NCBI GenBank assembly: GCA_022010095.1
Contig: CP091739.1
Location: 1,302,001-1,366,000, forward strand
Direction: 5' to 3'
Origin: Clostridium sp.
GTDB taxonomy: Bacteria > Bacillota_I > Bacilli_A > RF39 > UBA660
DNA length: 64,000 bases
In this document: piece by piece, positions 52,483 to 64,000 of the stretch
Position numbering within the stretch: the first letter of the stretch is position 1
Layout of the letters: each line of letters starts with the position of its first letter
Translations under genes and position numbers: made by a program
The notes under the pieces: generated by a model
What the model saw: the letters and a program-made list of their open reading frames with translations, nothing else
Database searches by the model: none
What the model was told of the DNA's origin: nothing

Positions 52483-54635
52483 ATGAATAAGATAGTAAAT
52501 GTGCTAAAAAAGTATATGTATGTAGTAGCAATATTCATAGTAGTGAGTATTATTTTAGGTGTATCTTACTCGAATTTTATCGTTACTTCAAATAATCATA
52601 AAGCAGCTGAAATGTATATTGGAGAATTAAAATACTCAATAGAAATAGATGGAAACAGTATTAACACATTAACTATACCAACAGGTGAAACAATAATTGA
52701 TGTTAAAGTAAATAACTTAAACCCAGTAGATACTTATTATAAATTGCTTTTACTTAAAGAATTCAAATTTAATAATTAAATACTATGAATCAGCATATGA
52801 ATTAGATAATTCTAATAACGTAACAAAAAAACATATAATAAAACCAAATGATTCAGTTATATCAAGTAATACAAAAAAACAATAAAACTTCAAATAACGA
52901 ATAACAGCACTTCTTCACAAACACTTGGTTTGAGTGTGAAAGGCGGATATATAACAAATACATTAAATGATATAGTAGCGCCATCCACATATAGTGAAAT
53001 AACTTTATCTGATACAAGTACAAATATATATTTCTGTAAGACTAGTTCAACGTTAACACAAGGAACATCATATGTAAATGGACAATATACATATAAGTAT
53101 AAACAAGAAGGTGATTATGGAGGTTCGGGTAATTTAAATTGGAAAAATATTTCTACGAACGGCTGGGGCGTACAGTTAACTAATAAAAATAGCTCAGATG
53201 CTGTAAATAGTAAGTTATGTACATACGTAAATAATAAGCCAATAGTTTCAATGGATGTTATGTTTTTTTGAAAGCCAAGCTTCATCAATCGATTTCAGCA
53301 GTTTTAATACAAAAAAATGTTACTAATATGCATGCAATGTTTTTATGGTAGTAAAAACTTTATCACTAGATTTAAGTAATTTAGATACAAGCAATATTAC
53401 AAGTATGAGAAGTATGTTTTTATGAAAGTGCTGTAACAAGTATCAAGTTAGGAAACATTAACACAAGTAAAGTGACAGACATGGGAAATATGTTTTTCTA
53501 GTTGCAAAGTGACTTCAATAGATTTAGATAATTTAGATACAAGCAGTGTGACAAATATGAATGCAATGTTTTTTGGAAGCAGTATTAAAAATTTTGATTT
53601 AAGTAATTTTAATACAAGTAAAGTAACAAATATGCAAAGCATGTTTCAAGCCATTAAAGCAACAACACTAGATTTAAGTAGTTTTGATACGAGTAAAGCA
53701 ACAAATGTAAGTCATATGTTCTATGGAAGTAATAATTTAAAAAAACAATATATGTGAGTGATAAATTTGTGACTAGTAACGTTACATCAAGCAATGAAAT
53801 GTTTAACGCTTGCGCTAATTTAGTAGGAGGTTTAGGTACAAAATATAGTTATTCTTATATTGACAAAACATATGCTCATATAGATGGTGGGAAAGCTAAT
53901 CCAGGATACTTTACTGACATTGCTGATAAAGATATTCCAGCACCTAATTCATTTGCGGCTGATTCATGGAAAACAATAATTAAAGCAGTTGGAAATAATA
54001 ACATAAGCAAATACAATGTAGGAGATACAAAAGAAATTACACTTGATGGGTATGGAACTCATACTCTTAGATTAACAAACAAATCAACACCAAGTGAATG
54101 TTCTACTAGTGGTTTCTCACAAAGTGCATGTGGTTTTGTAGTAGAGTTTGCAGACATAATAACAACACATAAAATGAATGATACAAATACAAATGTAGGA
54201 GGCTGGCCAGCAAGTAGTATGTATACATTTGTAAATAATGATATATATAATGCACTACCAAGTGAAATAAAGAATGCAATAATAGATACAACAGTAGTAT
54301 CAGGTCATGGAAGTACAAGTGGAGAAGAAAACTTCACTTCAATAGATAAATTATATTTATTATCACCAAAGGAAATATATACGGATTATTCTGCTACTAA
54401 TGATACAGCAATAAATTTAACAAGAGCTTTAGATTATTATACAAGTATAGGGGTGACAACAAGTAGTTATAGTGGTGCAATAAAGAAAAAAGGAACTAGT
54501 GCAAATTGGTGGTGGCTTCGTACGGCTACTTCTTATTATACTGACGATTTCTTACCTGTTGCTAGCAACGGAGGTTGGAGTTACGGTAGTGCCACTGCTA
54601 TCTATGGCCTTTCGCCAGCATTCCGCATTGGCTAA
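52483..54635 (+). CDS. BspA-like (DUF285) repeat surface protein with DUF6273 tail, copy 2
   Basis: The first 66 residues are nearly identical to copy 1 (signal anchor, FIVTSNNHKAAEMYIGELKY), then the beta domain (broken at 52770-52890), the shared module (NGWGVQLTNKNSSDAV) and about six DUF285 repeats with more divergent tips (53260-53760). YIDKTYAHIDGGKANPGYFT and a DUF6273 domain (CGFVVEFADIITTHKMNDTN, TFVNNDIYNALPSEIKNAII) end in SPAFRIG. About 715 residues. Copy 2 has fewer repeats than copy 1, consistent with repeat gain/loss. Same predicted N-terminal anchoring. Confidence 0.85.
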
Positions 54636-54640
54636 CTAAA
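54510..54640 (+). other. candidate hypervariable 3' region (DGR-like VR), copy 2
   Basis: Bounded by TGGTGGCTTCGTAC and CCAGCATTCCGCAT/GGCTAACT as in copy 1. About 31 of 38 codons end in C or T, and the encoded residues differ from copy 1 at most positions between the fixed ends. The local C content (GCCACTGCTATCTATGGCC) is unlike the rest of the gene. Confidence 0.45.
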
Positions 54641-54661
54641 AATAAATATATTTCAATTTTT

Positions 54662-54687
54662 AAGGTAGATTTACTTCTACCTTTTTA
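54662..54687 (+). terminator. terminator after BspA-like copy 2
   Basis: AAGGTAGA-TTTACT-TCTACCTT followed by T's. It overlaps the promoter region of the next gene. Confidence 0.75.
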
Positions 54688-54703
54688 ATTTTATAATATA
54701 AAT

Positions 54704-55552
54704 ATGACAAATGAAGAAAGAAACAATTTAATAATGAGTAAATTATCAATATACTTAAATGATTATAGTGATTATATAAATGAATCTATGATAAATAATA
54801 TTAAAAAAATGAATTTGGATTTACTACACTAGAATCATACAAAAATAATACTTACAAGTATACTTGGTATTACTGATAAAGAAATAATACATGAATTTGA
54901 TAAGATAATCTTTGAACTTGATAAAAAGTATTTATGAAGATAATTTGTATTATAAGAACATTAATCTTAAATGTATAAGTTCTAATAAATGGAAATTTAA
55001 ATATAAAAGTTATAAAACCATATGAAGCATTTGTATTTAATGATTTAAGATGTATTAATGATAAATTATATCCTAGTATTGGATATTTTTAAAGATGAAT
55101 ATAAATATCCATGTGTTCTTGAAAAATGATAGAGAATGGATGTTAATTACACCTAATGAAATAGAAACTATGAAAGTGCCTATAAGTGAAGCAACTGGTA
55201 ATGTACTTACATATGGACTTGGTCTTGGATATTATGCTTACATGGTATCTATGAAAGATGACATTAAAAAGCGTAACAATAGTTGAAAAAAAGATAAAGA
55301 GATAATAGATTTATTTAATAAATATATCTTACCACAATTTAAAAAAATAAATCTAAAAATAAAGATAATTAATGATGATGCGTTTAATTATTTTTAAAAA
55401 AAGACATATATTATGATTATGTATTTGTTGATATATGGCATGATCCTAGTGATGGAATAGATTTATATTTAAAAATTTAAGAGTTTAGAAAAAAAGATAA
55501 TATCAAATATTCATATTGGATAGAAGATACATTAAAATGTTATATTGAATAA
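54704..55552 (+). CDS. SAM-dependent methyltransferase-like protein
   Basis: ATG 54704 lies six bases after TATAAT (54692-54697), with no RBS, again a leaderless arrangement. Helical head (MTNEERNNLIMSKLSIYLND), then WMLITPNEIETMKVPISEAT, motif I-like NVLTYGLGLGYYAYMVS (about 55195-55245), motif II-like VTIVEKDKEIIDLFNKY, DAFNYF and YDYVFVDIWHDPSDGIDLYL (about 55415-55475). It resembles spermidine-synthase-fold methyltransferases. About 280 residues. Substrate unknown; several A-run breaks. Confidence 0.7.
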
Positions 55553-55572
55553 AATATATAAGGAGGAAAAAC

Positions 55573-56478
55573 ATGAAAAAGATATAAAAAGTACTAAAAT
55601 AGCTAGTATTTTAGGAATGATAGGTAATGTATTTTTTTACTTATCATAAAAGGTATAATTGGATATATTACAAATAGTCAAGCAATGACAGCAGATGCTA
55701 TTTAATAGTGCTGGTGATATATTTTTCTTCAATAATGACATTCATTGGTAATAAAATATCAAGTATTCCAAAAAGATGATGATCATAATTTAGGTCATGG
55801 TAAGGCTGAATATATTTATTCAATGTTAATTAGTATATCTATGATATTAATATCACTTGTAGTATTCAAAAAAATTCATTAAACTCAATATTTAGAAGTA
55901 ATAAATATGATTTTTAATATATGGCTTATAATTGTATGTATCACTACTATAATAGTTAAGTTATCATTATTTATATATACAAATTACTTATCAAAAAAAT
56001 ATAATAATTTACTTATAAAGGCTAATTCTAAAGATCATATAATAGATGCAGTTATAACAACATTTACTTTAATATCATGTATACTTTCTACATATAATAT
56101 ATACTTTTTTTAGATGGTATTGTAGGTATAATAATATCTATATGGATACTTATATCCGCTATTAAAAATATTTATTGAAAGTTATGATGTTCTTATGGAT
56201 AAATCAATAGATGAAGAAACTAAGAATGAAGTAATAGATATAATAAAGAAGCACAGTGAAATTATAAAGATAAATCACTTTAATTCAACACCAGTAGGAT
56301 ATAAATATCAAATATCATTTACTATATTTGTAGATGGAAATTTAAAGACATATGAAAGTCATGAAATCGCAAATAATCTTGAAAAAAAGAAATATTAAAG
56401 AAGATAGATGAGATTTATTTAGTAGTAATACATGTAAATCCCATAGAGGTAGAAAATGACAAAGGAAGAAATATATAA
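55573..56478 (+). CDS. cation diffusion facilitator (CDF) efflux protein
   Basis: ATG 55573 after AAGGAGGAAAA. TM1 IASILGMIGNVFLLIIKGII, TM2 with SQAMTADAINSAGDIFSSIM (A-D-A-x-N-S-x-G-D, metal site partner), GHGKAEYIYSMLISISMILI (H-G-H-x-K-A-E), TM4-6 with NSKDHIIDAVITTFTLISCI (H-x-x-D metal site, about 56025-56085) and DGIVGIIISIWILISAIKIF. The cytoplasmic ferredoxin-like domain is SYDVLMDKSIDEETK to HVNPIEVEND. Exports Zn2+, Mn2+ or Fe2+ against protons. About 295 residues. It overlaps the next gene. Confidence 0.9.
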
Positions 56479-56943
56479 AACATTAGATGAATTAAATATT
56501 AAATATAGAGTAATTAATCATAAAGCAGTATTCACTATGGAAGAAGTTATAAAAGAGAATATTGAACCATATGAAAAATATACTTAAAAAAATATTTATA
56601 AGAGATGATAAGAAAAAGAAATTATTATTTAGTAATCGTATGTCATAATAAGAAAGTTAATTTAAAAAGAATTAAGTAATAAGATTAACAGTAGAAAGCT
56701 TTCTTTTGCAGATGAAGAAGATTTATATAACTATCTAGGGCTTACTAAAGGTTCAGTTTCACCACTTGGAATACTTAATGATAAAGAGCATAAAGTAACT
56801 ATATTAATAGATAAAGATATAGAGAATATAGATGAAGTAGGAGTGCATCCTAATATTAATACAAGTACTGTATTTATGAATCCTAAAGACCTTGAAAAAA
56901 AATATTTAAAAAAAATAATAAATATGAGTACATAGAATTATAA
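56456..56943 (+). CDS. prolyl-tRNA editing protein, YbaK-domain (ProX/PrdX-like)
   Basis: ATG 56456 overlaps the end of the CDF gene. It reads MTKEEIYKTLDELNIKYRVI NHK, AVFTMEEVIKENIEPYENIL KN, YYLVIVCHNKKVNLKELSNK, GLTKGSVSPLGILNDKEHKV (G-x-V-x-P-x-G, about 56735-56800), then VGVHPNINTSTVFMNPKDLE. H-P-N-x-N-T-(A/S)-T is specific to the ProX/PrdX branch that removes Ala from tRNA(Pro). About 160 residues. A second, different YbaK homologue lies at 38547. Confidence 0.88.
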
Positions 56944-56962
56944 AATATAAAGCATAATAATA

Positions 56963-57397
56963 ATGGTGATCAATATAAAAAAAGAATATCATAAAATTAT
57001 TATTTATGCTTTCTATTTTTTTACCTTTAATACAGGTGAAATAGATTCTAATAGTGATAAAATATTATATTATGATAGAAATAATTTAAATTATATTGAT
57101 ACATTTAAGATATATTTTTAAAAAAATACTAATTCTTATAGTTTAAATAAGTCTTTAAAAGTATACTAATATTGAAGTATTAAGTTATATTATTGATGGT
57201 AAAAAGTACTATGCTAGAAATATTGAAGAGTTAATAAATGTGTATACTAAAGATTTAAATGATGAATTAAAAAGTGTATTATAAATTGCATGGAATTCGT
57301 ATAGATGGTATAACTGCTGTATGTAAAGTATATGACTTAATAAAACTTGAAAAAAACTTGAAAGAATATATTAATTTTTGATATTATTAACATATAA
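56963..57397 (+). CDS. small exported hypothetical protein
   Basis: ATG 56963, with an A-run correction giving a signal peptide (KNIIKLLFMLSIFLPLIQ). Then come EIDSNSDKILYYDRNNLNYI, NIEVLSYIIDGKKYYARNIE, ELINVYTKDLNDELKSVLYK and LHGIRIDGITAVCKVYDLIK, ending near NFDIINI. About 140 residues, mixed alpha/beta. No family recognised. The following gene also encodes an exported protein, and the two may act together. Confidence 0.4.
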
Positions 57398-57412
57398 AAA
57401 GGAAGAATCAAA

Positions 57413-58774
57413 ATGAAGAAATTTTTTTAATGTTATTAATATCATTTTTTTATGTTTATATCTTTTTACTAAAGCTGACCATGTAAGTTGTAATTTACAA
57501 AAAGGAAGTAAATAATAATACTGAGTATAGTAAAGGAGATACTATTGAAGTTAATGTTATAACTGATTTTTATAGTGAAGATGGAATACTTAATAAAGCA
57601 GATATACAAATATATTATAATCCTTATGTATTTGAATTATTACCTGATTATAATGATGAAAGTGTTTATATTGAAGATGGGTATAAGATAACTAATTTTT
57701 AATACATATTCTTCTATTATTGATTTTAGTATTCAAAAATGTTACTGGTAAAAAAATATGTATGTAAATGGTGGTGATATACTTATAAGTAAGTTAAAGT
57801 TTAAAGTAAAAGATACAGCACCAAATGGGTACGCATCTATTGAATTAATTGGTAATAATAGTAACTTTTATGTAAAGGGTGATAATGAATCATTTCCATG
57901 TAATAATAGTAAACTTTATTATAATATAGTAGATAATGCTAAAAGTAAATATTGATTCTACATTATCTGGAATATTCTTATATACTGATAAAGAAATATT
58001 TATTGATATGAAACCTAATGTAACAACTTATAATATTGATGTAGATTATGAATATGTTACATATTATCCATATTGTTCATCAAGCGAATGCGAGTTTACT
58101 TTTAATCCTAAAAATGCTGATGAGTCTAGTTATAAGTTAAAAAGAAGGTAAAAAAATGTTATAAAAAAATTATTAATGATGTAGATGGTGTTAAAAACAA
58201 CATATACTTTGAATATTAATTATGCTAAAAAAACAGAAGATGTTCAATATAAGTTTCCTAGTTTAAAGAGATTAACTGTTGAAAAACTTTAAATTTTTTT
58301 TAGAAGAATTTAAAGAAAGTGTTTATACTTATCATTTAGTAGTACCAAGTACTGTTGATAGTTTGTTAATAGACTATGATGCTGATAATGATGTTAATGT
58401 TGAAATAATTGGTAATGAAAATTTTGTAACAGGTGAAAATATAGTAAGAATAAAAACTAATAATGATTATGATGAAGGAAATTATTATATAGTTGTTACT
58501 AAAACAGAAAAAAAGAAGAAGATACTAAAATACCTGATATAAAAAGAAGATGATGAAAAAGAAAGATGAAGTAGTTAAGAAAACAAATAATAAATATATT
58601 TTTAATAGGACTATTTTCAATATTGATAGTTTTTAAGTTATATTCTATATGATATATTTTATAGTAGAAAGAAAAAAAGTTAAAAGGAAGAAAGTACTAC
58701 TGATTATGTAAGTACAAATGAAGAAACTGATAATGAAGAAAAATGATGTAGATGAAACTAATGATAAAGAGTGA
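57413..58774 (+). CDS. surface protein with cohesin-like and two cadherin-like beta-sandwich domains
   Basis: Signal peptide KKFFLMLLISFFMFISFTKA; cohesin-like domain (KGDTIEVNVITDFYSEDGIL, ADIQIYYNPYVFELL, 57530-57960); then NIDSTLSGIFLYTDKEIFID with NVTTYNIDVDYEYVTYYPYC, and KFPSLKRLTVENFKFF with VYTYHLVVPSTVDSLLIDYD and EIIGNENFVTGENIVRI, two domains of the PF12733 type. A C-terminal TM (KYIFIGLFSILIVFKLYSIY, about 58590-58650) is followed by a basic, then acidic tail. About 450 residues. It is likely anchored with the domains outside. A-run breaks; stop 58772-58774. Confidence 0.75.
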
Positions 58775-58798
58775 TAGAGTTATTTATCATTCTTTTTT
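58760..58798 (+). terminator. terminator
   Basis: AAAGAGTGAT (about 58766) and ATCATTCTTT (about 58785) with one G-T pair and a T-run. It overlaps the end of the cadherin-like gene. Confidence 0.65.
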
Positions 58799-59087
58799 CG
58801 TAAAACGTAATTTATAAAAGTGCCAAAATAACCATTTTTGTAAATTGTAATTTATAAAATTGTTGATTGCTATGTATTATCATTTTAATTATTTATGATT
58901 GAAACAGAAAAAAGAAGAACTAAAAGCAGTGCTTCCAAGAGTTCATTAAATAAGTATAATTTTTAAATGTAGTAATTATTTTATTAAAAGAAAGATTAAT
59001 AAATTGTTGAAAGAGTGTTAATAGATGATTTTTATTATCACTTTTTAATTTTGACGCAAATTATATTATAATTAAGATGGTGATGAT
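58799..59087. other. 312-base gap before nifJ: two GTAATTTATAAAA repeats and promoter region
   Basis: CGTAATTTATAAAA (about 58806) and TGTAATTTATAAAA (about 58846) are direct repeats about 40 bases apart. A 23-codon open frame (MIETEKRRTKSSASKSSLNK, from about 58899) has no RBS and I do not call it. TATAAT occurs near 59065 with TTGACG ten bases upstream, too close to be a normal -35; RBS is the GGTGAT near 59079. Confidence 0.35.
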
Positions 59088-62506
<3,419 letters not shown>

Positions 62507-62510
<4 letters not shown>

Positions 62511-62865
62511 CATATAATTTTTGATATAAATAATAGAGCATTTAATGCGATTAAAAAAATAGAACTAAAAAGAGTAGAAATAAGATGTACTAAAATAGGT
62601 AATAATCATTTTTGATTATAGTGTTTTTAAAAACCTAATGATTACATAATATTTGAATCTAATGGTGAAAAAAATTAAATGTTTAATTGAAGAAATAAAT
62701 CATTATAAAACAGTAGAAGAATTATTAACACTTGAAGGAACAAGATATACATTATCTTCTACTAATGACTTTAATGAAGGAGTTAAATCTATAAATAGTT
62801 TAGATGGATATCTTGAATCTATAAAAAGTAAATGGAGTGTATGCTATACATATAAAAATATATAA
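62507..62865 (+). CDS. ASCH domain protein
   Basis: ATG 62507 overlaps the nifJ stop (ATGA). It reads TYNFDINNRAFNAIKNRTKK (A-I-K-x-G-x-K-x-V-E-x-R type), VEIRCTKIGNNHFDYSVFKP, NDYIIFESNGEKIKCLIEEI, NHYKTVEELLTLEG and STNDFNEGVKSINSLDGYLE SIK. These are marks of the ASCH fold (PUA-like RNA- or nucleoside-binding). About 118 residues after A/T-run corrections. In bacteria some ASCH proteins hydrolyse modified cytidines; no such claim can be made from this sequence. Confidence 0.75.
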
Positions 62866-62880
62866 ATAATATGTAAATAA

Positions 62881-62913
62881 AAAAAGTGTTGATTATTTGT
62901 CAGCACTTTTTCT
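62881..62913. terminator. bidirectional terminator
   Basis: AAAAAGTGTTGA (62881-62892) and TCAGCACTTTTT (62900-62911), one G-T pair, for ASCH (plus) and the radical SAM gene (minus), whose stop is in the stem. Confidence 0.75.
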
Positions 62914-63835
62914 TATACTTAATTCCTTGATAAGAATCTCTCTTTACCATTTCTTTATCTATATCATTTTAAAAACACAAAAATTTCTTAAATAACCATT
63001 TTTGGTTCAATAGTGAGTTCTTTTTATTGGATCACCTGTTATTCTATTAACAACAATATCTTCACGTAAATATTCAAGTTCATCACATACTATATCAATA
63101 TATTCTTCTTTAGTAAGAACATGAAAATGAGTAAGATTATACATTTTTTTCAAGTGGTGTTCCTTTTTAATATAAATAACATATGTATTTTTAATACCTT
63201 GTATATCTAAAGATGAAACATATTTTATTGTTTCAATCATATCTTCTTTTGTTTCGTATGGTAGACCATTAATTACATGAACAACTACATCTATATTTCT
63301 TTTTCTAAGTTCACTAATACATTCATTAAAGCATTCTAAAGTGTGACCTCTATTAATTAATTTAGCGGTCTTTTCATGTATAGTTTGAAGACCTATTTCA
63401 ACAACAAGATTAGTTCTTTTAGAAAGTTCTTCTAAATAATCGTAAACTTCAGGAGTAATACTATCAGGTCTAGTTGCAATATTTAAACCAATTACACCTG
63501 GAATATTTAGTATACTTTCATAACATTCTTTTAATTTATTAAGTGGGGCATAAGTATTAGTATCTGCTTGAAAATAACCTATATACTTACTATCTTTCCA
63601 TTTATGTTCCATAGTTTCTTTTTACAATATTAAATTGTTCAGTAAGTGGTATATTTCTATTTTCACCACTACCATTTAAACAATAAATACAACCACTACC
63701 ATTCTTTTTTTATTAGGACAACCAAAAACCAGCATTTAAACTCACTTTAAATACTTTAGAATTATATTTATTTCTATAATAATAATTTAATGTATAATAT
63801 CTTTTAGTATCATTAGAATACTTAAATTTATTCAT
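62900..63835 (-). CDS. radical SAM protein, TIGR01212/YtqA family
   Basis: ATG 63835 after GGAGGAAAA. It reads MNKFKYSNDTKRYYTLNYYY, then KVFKVSLNAGFGCPNKKNGS and GCIYCLNGSGENRNIPLTEQ (C-P-N...GC-x-x-C cluster, about 63740-63670), YIGYFQADTNTYAPLNKLKE, IGLNIATRPDSITPEVYDYL, VEIGLQTIHEKTAKLINRGH, VVVHVINGLPYETKEDMIET and HLLKGTPLEKMYN-like segment. These are the fingerprints of TIGR01212 (Elp3-like radical SAM). The cysteines and GG/GLQT-type SAM motifs are present. Substrate unknown. About 310 residues; T-run breaks near 63710, 63612 and 63150. Confidence 0.88.
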
Positions 63836-63857
63836 GATTTTCCTCCTTCAAAACAAA

Positions 63858-63956
63858 TAAAAAGGACTGCCACCCCCTGTGGACAGTCCGGAAAAAAGAA
63901 TAAAAAGGGGTTGGCTAGTGTGATACTAGCACCAATTCGCCTAATAGTGAATTGGT
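63858..63956 (-). ncRNA. structured leader RNA with three hairpins and terminator
   Basis: Minus-strand transcript upstream of the radical SAM gene: hairpin ACCAATTC...GAATTGGT (63956-63931), hairpin GCTAGT-ATCAC-ACTAGC (63930-63914), a CCAACCCC strand (about 63913-63906), and GGACTGTCCAC-AGG-GGGTGGCAGTCC (63889-63864) with TTTTT. CCAACCCC can also pair with GGGGGTGG of the terminator, giving a possible antiterminator. It could be a riboswitch-like attenuator or a small RNA. I do not recognise the class. Confidence 0.6.
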
Positions 63957-63960
63957 AATT

Positions 63961-63994
63961 CTATATACTAATGTAAAAAGTACCATTTTGTCAA
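63961..63994 (-). promoter_or_regulatory. promoter of the leader RNA / radical SAM gene
   Basis: Minus-strand TTGACA at 63994-63989 and, 17 bases on, TTAGTATATAG (63971-63961), holding a weak -10 (TTAGTA, or TATATA at longer spacing). It is placed just before the first hairpin. Confidence 0.5.
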
Positions 63995-64000
63995 GTAAAA

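Noticed and set aside
58899..58970. 23-codon open frame before nifJ
   Set aside because: No RBS, low complexity, and in AT-rich intergenic DNA; not enough to call a gene.

Overview
The window is very AT-rich chromosomal DNA from a low-GC Gram-positive relative (Bacillota/Mycoplasmatota type, probably an uncultured gut anaerobe of the RF39-like Bacilli). The evidence is a T-box in front of pheST, Gram-positive style RBSs, a clamp-loader-independent set of Gram-positive families (Bce/MacB-type ABC plus OmpR/HisKA pair, BspA-like surface proteins), a pyruvate:ferredoxin oxidoreductase typical of anaerobes, and a two-gene minimal SUF set. TGA is used as a stop and Trp is TGG, so the code is the standard one. 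Many genes, including pheT, sbcC and nifJ, are broken by one- or two-base length changes in A or T runs. The reading continues cleanly in another frame each time, so I treat most of these as sequencing/assembly errors. Coordinates given for such genes span the whole reconstructed gene.

Layout. 1-2290: end of an ABC-2 permease, a membrane-anchored protein and a degraded kinase-like gene. 2424-7062: a 4.6-kb integrated island bounded by 31-bp direct repeats, carrying small domain proteins (DUF7695, DUF3892), a RloA/RloB (AbiL-like) defence pair, a 3' fragment of an integrase joined to a 3' fragment of hsdR, and a membrane protein. 7199-12739: two unknown genes (one with HExxH) and sbcDC. 12831-17280: unknown genes, DUF1810 and an HNH nuclease. 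17547-21670: a LlaJI-type restriction-modification operon. 21814-26719: UvrD-like helicase, alpha/beta hydrolase, SWIM zinc-finger protein, GNAT. 26790-30504: T-box and pheST.

30756-37984 (minus strand): a lineage-specific family of multi-TM proteins in tandem, including a duplicated two-gene unit, interrupted by a three-gene ABC-2 exporter operon. 38051-39728: small proteins and a YbaK deacylase. 39742-54640: three BspA-like LRR surface proteins. Two have a nearly identical promoter/N-terminus cassette with an apparently leaderless start and end in a C-type-lectin-like DUF6273 domain whose last ~130 bases look like a diversity-generating-retroelement variable region; the third is a prepilin-LRR fusion. 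Between them lie the minimal SUF pair, an ABC/two-component operon with a likely autoregulatory promoter, and an anchored thioredoxin-like protein. 54704-62865: SAM-methyltransferase-like protein, cation efflux protein, prolyl-tRNA editing protein, two exported proteins, pyruvate:ferredoxin oxidoreductase and an ASCH protein. 62900-64000 (minus strand): a radical SAM protein preceded by a structured leader RNA ending in a terminator.

The most interesting points are the possible retroelement-diversified tails of the surface proteins, their duplicated leaderless promoter cassettes, the pilin-LRR fusion, the tandem membrane-protein family and the small defence island.
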